Origin: Chitinophagaceae bacterium
GTDB taxonomy: Bacteria; Bacteroidota; Bacteroidia; Chitinophagales; Chitinophagaceae
Reading direction: 5' to 3'
Assembly (NCBI GenBank): GCA_016787085.1
Contig: JAEUVJ010000041.1
Location: 1-47,791 of the forward strand
Length of the DNA: 47,791 nucleotides
Part shown: positions 42,861 to 47,791 of the stretch, one piece after another
How the letters are laid out: each line of letters opens with the position of its first letter
Numbering within the stretch: position 1 is the first letter of the stretch
Position numbers and translations under genes: made by a program
Notes under the pieces: generated by a model
What the model was told of the DNA's origin: nothing
The model's input: only the letters and a program-made list of their open reading frames with translations
The model's database searches: none

Positions 42861-42890
42861 GGGAACATGGCTACGGTTTCCATCAAACAA

Positions 42891-42918
42891 AAGTGCCGCT
42901 CCACTTAGAACGGCACTT
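42891..42918 (-). terminator. Rho-independent terminator of the TonB-like gene
   Basis: AAGTGCCG and CGGCACTT are perfect 8-base arms around a 12-base loop. On the reverse strand the stem is followed by TTTTGTTTG, as expected after the gene ending at 42941. Confidence 0.65.
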
Positions 42919-42940
42919 CGCAACAAAACTGTTTTCACGG

Positions 42941-43834
42941 TTAGCCACCCATTATAAAATTAAACTCATAAACAACAGTGGATTCATCGCTTGTTTTATT
43001 AAAACGGTTTCTCCGCAGCCATTCCCGTATGATCTCAATAGCCTGACCGCTTGTATAGGTAGAACCTCTCGTGGCCCGTACAAATGTGCCGATACCATCC
43101 GGTGATACTTTTATTTCTGCCAGTACTTTTCCTCGAAGGTTCTCCCCGGCATCCATATTCTTAGGACTGATCACAACACGGTTGCCACTCACTCTCCTCG
43201 GGCCATTACCCGTTCCGCTGCCTGTTCCGTTACCTCCACCATTTCCGCCACCTGTACCTCCGCCATCACCTTTTCCATCTCCTACACCATGGCCGTCACC
43301 CTTTCCGCCACTTCGGTCATAAGTCGTGGCAGTGTTATTACCTCCATTAGCACTCCCAACTGTAGTCTTTCCGTTAAAAACGGCCTTCGGTTTCGGCGGT
43401 GCTGGATTTTCAACCGGCTTGGGGTTAGTTTTGACCGTAGACGTATTTTCTACTACTTTTTCTACCGGCTTCGGATTAATAGGTTTTACTACGGCAGGCT
43501 CTGTCTTATCATTATCATCCGTTTGAATATCCCTTGACTCTTCATTCACGCCCGCTGTAGGAGGTGTGGCCTGGGCAATACCGGCCGGATTGGGTGCCTG
43601 AACATCATTTCCGCCACCGCCACCGCCGCCTGAAACAGGAGTAGGAGGTTCGTCGGGCAAATTAAGCTCCACTTCAATGGGCGGCTCCTCGACAATCTTT
43701 TCGATGACAGGCAATTCCCATTTCAACAAAAACATCAGCAATATCATCAGCCCGGCAAACCCGGCAGTGATCATAGTAGCCTGTGTATTCTTTCTTGCTT
43801 CAAGGGTGGCAGACATAGCGTAAGCATTATTCAT
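42941..43834 (-). CDS. TonB-family energy transducer
   Basis: A 297-residue envelope protein with one transmembrane helix near 22-37, a proline-rich stretch (EEPPIEVELNLPDEPPTP), a long glycine-rich linker (GGG repeats, about 178-215) and a TonB C-terminal domain from about 215 (GKVLAEIKVSPDGIGTFVRATRG). It would pass energy from an ExbB/ExbD motor to outer-membrane transporters, but no exbB or exbD gene is nearby. The upstream gap of 189 bases holds a palindrome ATGCAACTTGCAT (43907-43919). Confidence 0.88.
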   Translation of the reverse strand: MNNAYAMSATLEARKNTQATMITAGFAGLMILLMFLLKWELPVIEKIVEEPPIEVELNLPDEPPTPVSGGGGGGGNDVQAPNPAGIAQATPPTAGVNEESRDIQTDDNDKTEPAVVKPINPKPVEKVVENTSTVKTNPKPVENPAPPKPKAVFNGKTTVGSANGGNNTATTYDRSGGKGDGHGVGDGKGDGGGTGGGNGGGNGTGSGTGNGPRRVSGNRVVISPKNMDAGENLRGKVLAEIKVSPDGIGTFVRATRGSTYTSGQAIEIIREWLRRNRFNKTSDESTVVYEFNFIMGG

Positions 43835-43906
43835 ACAAATCTAAAATTTGGTGAGCAGGTACTGAAGTCTTTGTTTTTCACACCTGTTATTAACGATGCA
43901 AAGCAC

Positions 43907-43919
43907 ATGCAACTTGCAT
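43907..43919. promoter_or_regulatory. Palindrome upstream of the TonB-like gene
   Basis: ATGCAA and TTGCAT flank a central C, 73 bases upstream of the TonB start. It may be an operator; no promoter pair could be assigned. Confidence 0.35.
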
Positions 43920-44023
43920 AGCTACAGGTTTATTATATGTTAAGATTTTTGTAAAGGGAAAAACCATGCAATATTCCCGGGCAGCCATTAGAAATACCCT
44001 ATCATCACTGCCGGAATTCTGTT

Positions 44024-45214
44024 TTACCAGACGGACCCGGATCGTATCAAACGTATGACAGGCGGGAGACCCACGACGGCGCCAAGACCCAGCAGAAGAA
44101 AAGCATTTTTTCCCCCTAAGTTTCCTGTAGAATGAAATACATGGTCAAAAATGATAAGGCTGATCGTAGAAATCGAAAAGCCGATCGCATTGTAGATAGT
44201 GAGAGCAGTGCCGCGCAAATGCTCCGGCGCATACTGTGCTACCAGTGTTGAAAACTGTGGTGAATCGGGACTGACGGTAAGCCCCCATAAAAAAAGAAAT
44301 ACAAGGAACAACCATACCGGAAAATAAGTAAACAGCGGCGATATAAAACAGCAAACACCCGAAATCAATAAAACAGTGGCCGCTACCTTCGCACTGCCTG
44401 TTCTTTGAGAAATATATCCCCCCGCCACAGAGCCTGCGCTGCCCGCTGCAATAATGAGAAAACTTAATAATGGGATATTCAGCGAAACCTGCTTTGCTTC
44501 GCTATACAACTCAAGCAATAAGGGAAGAAAGCCCCAGAAAGTATAAAGCTCCCACATATGGCCGAAATATCCGGAAGCAGCCTGAAGCCACTTTTTTGAA
44601 TGAAAGATCGTGGCGAATGCATTCCACTGAAATCTTCCCGACCTCTTCCTGTATGGCCCGTCGCCAACAAACAATATCATGATCAGCCCGCCTGCAACGG
44701 CAAACAGGGATGTGCAGATCAATACCGACTTCCAGGGTAATTCAAAATCACGGTTCTTCAGCAAATGCGGGAAAGCTGTTCCGAGGATCAGTGCACCCAG
44801 TAAAAAGCCCAGCGCTTTGCCTAACCCTTTCTCATACCAATCTGCCGCTATCTTCATACCCACCGGGTAAATGCCGGCAATGAAAAATCCCGTAAGAAAC
44901 CGAAATACGAAAAGCGAAGCCGCATCTTTTGCCCACCAGATGATAACGACATTGCATAGTGCACCTGCCACCGAGCTGGTAAAGAACAAACGGACAGGAG
45001 AATAACGGTCGGCCAATGAAAGAAAGGCAAAAGTGAGTGTGCCTGCAATAAAACCCAGCATAACGGCCGAAGTAACATGACTGACCGCATACTGGCTCAG
45101 GTGAAGCGACTGTTTTAATTCCGGCAAAATAGCATTACCTGTAAACCACAGGGAAGTGCCGGCAAACTGCGAGAGAATGATCAGCGGGAGAATGTATTTC
45201 GGTCTGGAGGGCAA
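44024..45214 (-). CDS. Major facilitator superfamily transporter
   Basis: A 396-residue transporter with about 12 hydrophobic helices and an MFS-type loop (SLADRYSPVRLFF) between helices 2 and 3. The substrate is unknown. No suitable ATG is present at the N-terminus; translation most likely begins at the TTG at 45214, which fits a TAACTTTA element at 45232-45239 on the reverse strand. It lies 22 bases after the EamA gene and may be co-transcribed. Confidence 0.9.
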   Translation of the reverse strand: MPSRPKYILPLIILSQFAGTSLWFTGNAILPELKQSLHLSQYAVSHVTSAVMLGFIAGTLTFAFLSLADRYSPVRLFFTSSVAGALCNVVIIWWAKDAASLFVFRFLTGFFIAGIYPVGMKIAADWYEKGLGKALGFLLGALILGTAFPHLLKNRDFELPWKSVLICTSLFAVAGGLIMILFVGDGPYRKRSGRFQWNAFATIFHSKKWLQAASGYFGHMWELYTFWGFLPLLLELYSEAKQVSLNIPLLSFLIIAAGSAGSVAGGYISQRTGSAKVAATVLLISGVCCFISPLFTYFPVWLFLVFLFLWGLTVSPDSPQFSTLVAQYAPEHLRGTALTIYNAIGFSISTISLIIFDHVFHSTGNLGGKNAFLLLGLGAVVGLPPVIRLIRSGSVW

Positions 45215-45236
45215 ACAACAGCTTTATACGATAAAG

Positions 45237-46142
45237 TTAGTGCCGCAAACGGATATTAGCTAACACGATACCGGTAAAAACGATCAGCATCCCGATGACA
45301 TGGACCCGTGTAAATTCTTCATTCAAATACACCACCGAACCAATAGTGCCAAAGACAGGAATAAGATTTCCAAAGAGGATAGTTCTCGCTGCCCCGATCT
45401 TACTGATGGCAATATTCCATATCCAGAAACAGATGACGGAAGCGCCGAGACCCAGGTAAAGGACAGAGAACAGCAATTCCCTGTTCCATACAATACCCGT
45501 TGTCCTGTTCATTTCCCATAGAAAAAAAGGCAGCAACAGCAACGTGCCAATGGAAAAGATAACGAACAGGAAATTAACAGGAGATATGGAGACCGGTTTT
45601 TTCTTCACCAAAGTATTGTATACGGCGAAACAACAGGCTGCCGTCATCACCCACAGGTCGCCAGTGGAGAAGGTCAGTGTGAGCAGGTTTTGCCAGTTAC
45701 CCCCTGACAAAAGGAATAAGACGCCTGCAATGCAGAACAGCAAACCGGTCCACCGCATCCATCCGATCTGTTCTTTAAGAAAAATGCGGGCAAGCAGGGT
45801 AGCGACGATCGGAGAAGTGGTGGTACCGATCAGGGTCAGGTTGATGGCCGAAGTATGATGCGCCCCGATATACACAAAGGTGTTGAACAACGCCACGCCG
45901 GTCAGTGATACCCAGAAAAGGTAGTGCCATGACCGCTTCACGGCAGGCCATTCTGTTTTGAATTGTTTTGCAGCAAACGGAAGGATAATCACTGATGCCA
46001 GCAGCCAGCGATAGAATGCTAGACTTACCGGAGGTATCTGTTGATTCACACTTTTGGCAATGATGAAATTTCCCGACCAGATGAAAGCAGCGAGAATGGC
46101 AAGACTGATGCCGATATAAATATTTCTTTGATAAGCTGACAT
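45237..46142 (-). CDS. EamA/DMT-superfamily transporter
   Basis: A 301-residue membrane protein with ten predicted helices in two EamA repeats (first near 10-135, second near 150-290). The family exports or imports amino acids and other metabolites. I start at 46142 (MSAYQRN) since the frame to 46217 overlaps the radical SAM gene. Confidence 0.9.
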   Translation of the reverse strand: MSAYQRNIYIGISLAILAAFIWSGNFIIAKSVNQQIPPVSLAFYRWLLASVIILPFAAKQFKTEWPAVKRSWHYLFWVSLTGVALFNTFVYIGAHHTSAINLTLIGTTTSPIVATLLARIFLKEQIGWMRWTGLLFCIAGVLFLLSGGNWQNLLTLTFSTGDLWVMTAACCFAVYNTLVKKKPVSISPVNFLFVIFSIGTLLLLPFFLWEMNRTTGIVWNRELLFSVLYLGLGASVICFWIWNIAISKIGAARTILFGNLIPVFGTIGSVVYLNEEFTRVHVIGMLIVFTGIVLANIRLRH

Positions 46143-46191
46143 GAAAAGAATACGAAGATAGCTATGGAGATGTTTGAATTTCTCTTTGCTG

Positions 46192-47493
46192 TTAGTGATG
46201 CGCAAAATCCATTTCAAACTTCCCTTTGATCCTTTCCATCGGGGGATTGAAATAACCGTATCGCAGACTGGGAAATTCTTCCCGTATCAGCTCCTGCAAT
46301 TGTTTTACCCCCATGCATTCGCCGGTGTCTGTCACACCTATCTTTCCGAGATACCAGTCGGGATCAATATTGAAATTGCGCCATTGGATCATCTTCAGTC
46401 CCGTTTCTTTGATCAGCTTCCGCAAGGCCTCGTATTCTGCCACGGAATCGGTCATACCGGGAAAAACGAAGTAATTGATAGATGTCCAGCCACCGAATGA
46501 ATTCACCACTTTCAGGCTTTCCACGATATCATCAAAGTCATAATTGTTCGGACGATAATACGGCATATATATCTCCCTTCTTGCCGAATTGGTGCTCACC
46601 CGTATTGAATCAAGCCCCGCTTCACACAATGCTTTTACTGCATCAGGTTTGGAGCCATTCGTATTGATATTGATGCTGCCTTTTTTTGTATGCTTCCTGA
46701 TCTCGATGATGGCATCCCGGATCGTTTCCCACATCAGCAAGGGCTCACCTTCGCAGCCCTGGCCAAAACTGATGATCGGGTATGGAGCCGATTCCAAATG
46801 CGGTACGGTGAATTCAACGATCTCTTCCGGCGTCGGCTTAAATGTTAACCTGTCCTGCGTGGAAACGATAGGTTCTTCATCCGGCTGCAGCGAGATACAA
46901 CCAACGCAATTTGCATTACAGGCCGGTGATGCCGGCACGGGACATTCCCATCTGCCTAAAGCAAAATTCCGGGCAGCCGGGCAATGATAGGTGAGGGCAC
47001 AATTATTCGTGAGATGTGTTACCAGCCGGTTATGCGGATAATGTTTCTGTAATTCTTTTACACCTTCCTTTACTTTTTCCTGGTCATACCCGGCACAATC
47101 CTGCCGTATATCGGGTTCTATCCTTGTAGCAGGCACATAAAATTTATCATCATACCATCCGGCAGCCGTATAACAAAACAACGGAAGGGTAGGAGCATCC
47201 GGTGCTGTTTCATAGGCGGCGAGATAGAAGCCTGTATGTGCCGGCGGAATGAATGCCGCCACCGCCCAGCCTTTATCGCACAAACGCATCTCGCCGGTCT
47301 TTACATCAATACCGATCCCTCTTCTGCCCGGCAACTCGTATAAAGAGCCGCCATCGGGCAATTCGATCCACTCGTCTTCGGGTACTGGTAATGCATCCCA
47401 TCCGCTTCGTCCGGTTACATATAAGGAAGTATCCTCAAAGATGTTGCCTTTGCCGTCAGAGTAGAGAATATATGGAGATGATGATAGGGACAT
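46192..47493 (-). CDS. Radical SAM protein of unknown function with a cysteine-rich N-terminal half
   Basis: A 433-residue radical S-adenosylmethionine enzyme. The iron-sulfur site is C192-NAN-C196-VG-C199 (CX3CX2C), and the GEPLL glycine-rich strand and ININTNGS phrase complete the SAM pocket. The first 190 residues are a separate domain, and additional cysteines precede the cluster (C165, C171, C184), which could hold a second cluster or metal. The product is unknown. It lies 49 bases upstream of the EamA gene on the same strand. Confidence 0.88.
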   Translation of the reverse strand: MSLSSSPYILYSDGKGNIFEDTSLYVTGRSGWDALPVPEDEWIELPDGGSLYELPGRRGIGIDVKTGEMRLCDKGWAVAAFIPPAHTGFYLAAYETAPDAPTLPLFCYTAAGWYDDKFYVPATRIEPDIRQDCAGYDQEKVKEGVKELQKHYPHNRLVTHLTNNCALTYHCPAARNFALGRWECPVPASPACNANCVGCISLQPDEEPIVSTQDRLTFKPTPEEIVEFTVPHLESAPYPIISFGQGCEGEPLLMWETIRDAIIEIRKHTKKGSININTNGSKPDAVKALCEAGLDSIRVSTNSARREIYMPYYRPNNYDFDDIVESLKVVNSFGGWTSINYFVFPGMTDSVAEYEALRKLIKETGLKMIQWRNFNIDPDWYLGKIGVTDTGECMGVKQLQELIREEFPSLRYGYFNPPMERIKGKFEMDFAHH

Positions 47494-47504
47494 AAAATTA
47501 ATCG

Positions 47505-47540
47505 GTCATATAAGTCAAATGGGTCAAATGAGTCAGTTGG
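47505..47540. repeat. Four tandem 9-base repeats
   Basis: GTCATATAA, GTCAAATGG, GTCAAATGA and GTCAGTTGG follow each other exactly in register. The array overlaps the stop codon of the PH-like gene and lies just upstream of the radical SAM start. Confidence 0.65.
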
Positions 47541-47790
47541 CGGATCGCAATTGTGTTTGGCAAAAGTCGTTAAATTCTTTTTCTCCGGCCTCCTTTTGCA
47601 GGTTACTTATCTCTGATTGCAGTATTTTATTATTCTTGAGATCTACAGTCAGCAGGCCGTCTTTCAGGATAACATTGTTCAATTGGCCCCATGTAATATT
47701 CTTTTTGGGGAAGGAAGTGTAAACGATCTTTTCTGTATCAACAGTGACCGCAAGCGGTTTTCTGGATAGCTGGTATAAAATAGCGATCAC
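47533..47790 (-). CDS. PH-domain-like hypothetical protein (5' end outside the window)
   Basis: The C-terminal 85 codons of a gene that runs off the right edge; the first codon in view (GTG) is probably internal. The pattern SRKPLAVTVDTEKIVYTSF, NITWGQLNNVILKDGLLTVDLKNNKILQSEI and a closing helix ending FNDFCQTQLRSAN resembles small bacterial PH-like proteins common in Bacteroidota. Function unknown. It precedes the radical SAM gene by 39 bases. Confidence 0.7.
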   Translation of the reverse strand: MIAILYQLSRKPLAVTVDTEKIVYTSFPKKNITWGQLNNVILKDGLLTVDLKNNKILQSEISNLQKEAGEKEFNDFCQTQLRSAN

Positions 47791-47791
47791 A

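Noticed and set aside
43071..43322. Forward-strand proline-rich ORF
   Set aside because: It is the opposite-strand reading of the TonB glycine-rich linker (GGN codons read as proline) and has no start signal or homology features.
47505..47540. CRISPR repeat array
   Set aside because: The 9-base units have no spacers between them, so this is a simple tandem repeat.

Overview
The window looks like a chromosomal segment from a Bacteroidota bacterium, most likely in or near the Chitinophagaceae. The evidence is a Por/T9SS C-terminal sorting domain, bacillithiol synthesis (BshC) with a YfiT-type transferase, class-specific TAnnTTTG promoter elements, sparse Shine-Dalgarno sites, moderate GC and many lipoprotein signals. 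No rRNA, tRNA, CRISPR array, integrase or transposase was found. Genus and species cannot be fixed by reading alone.

Layout. 0.1-1.1 kb: an A+T-rich secreted protein bracketed by inverted repeats, cassette-like. 1.3-6.05 kb: a lipoprotein di-haem peroxidase, a DinB protein, a receiver-like orphan, a hemerythrin, a T9SS-sorted protein broken by a frameshift, and a YjbR protein. 6.1-17.7 kb: all four enzymes that turn trans-4-hydroxy-L-proline into 2-oxoglutarate are present: epimerase (12.5 kb), D-hydroxyproline dehydrogenase (16.4 kb), pyrroline-4-hydroxy-2-carboxylate deaminase (6.2 kb) and 2-oxoglutarate-semialdehyde dehydrogenase (7.1 kb). They are interleaved with PhnA, a DUF885 peptidase, a reverse-strand sterol-desaturase-like enzyme, a serine hydrolase and a Gfo/Idh/MocA oxidoreductase; an SMP-30-like protein follows. 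18.6-20.2 kb: bshC.

20.3-28.6 kb, reverse strand: purK, then a complete RND efflux operon (lipoprotein adaptor, RND pump, outer-membrane factor), then a four-helix-bundle S23 gene overlapping purE, then a CBS-pair gene. The two purine genes that are usually neighbours are split by the efflux operon. 28.7-34.9 kb: an orphan PAS-rich histidine kinase, 4-hydroxyphenylpyruvate dioxygenase with an unusual leader, a YafK-like/TonB_C fusion and a lipoprotein. 34.9-41 kb: aspartokinase, fructose-1,6-bisphosphatase, GNAT, CAP protein, a lone ABC ATPase, FKBP isomerase, a bacillithiol-transferase-like DinB protein and a Nudix hydrolase. 41-47.8 kb, reverse strand: a PH-like protein (cut by the edge), a radical SAM protein, EamA and MFS transporters, a TonB-like protein, and a macro-domain gene coupled to folC.

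The most useful leads are the hydroxyproline locus, the repeat-bracketed first gene, the frameshifted T9SS gene, the hppD leader with a tiny ORF and hairpin, the YafK-TonB_C fusion, and perfect palindromes in the presumed promoters of the efflux operon and the histidine kinase. I saw no clearly new multi-gene defence or mobile system.
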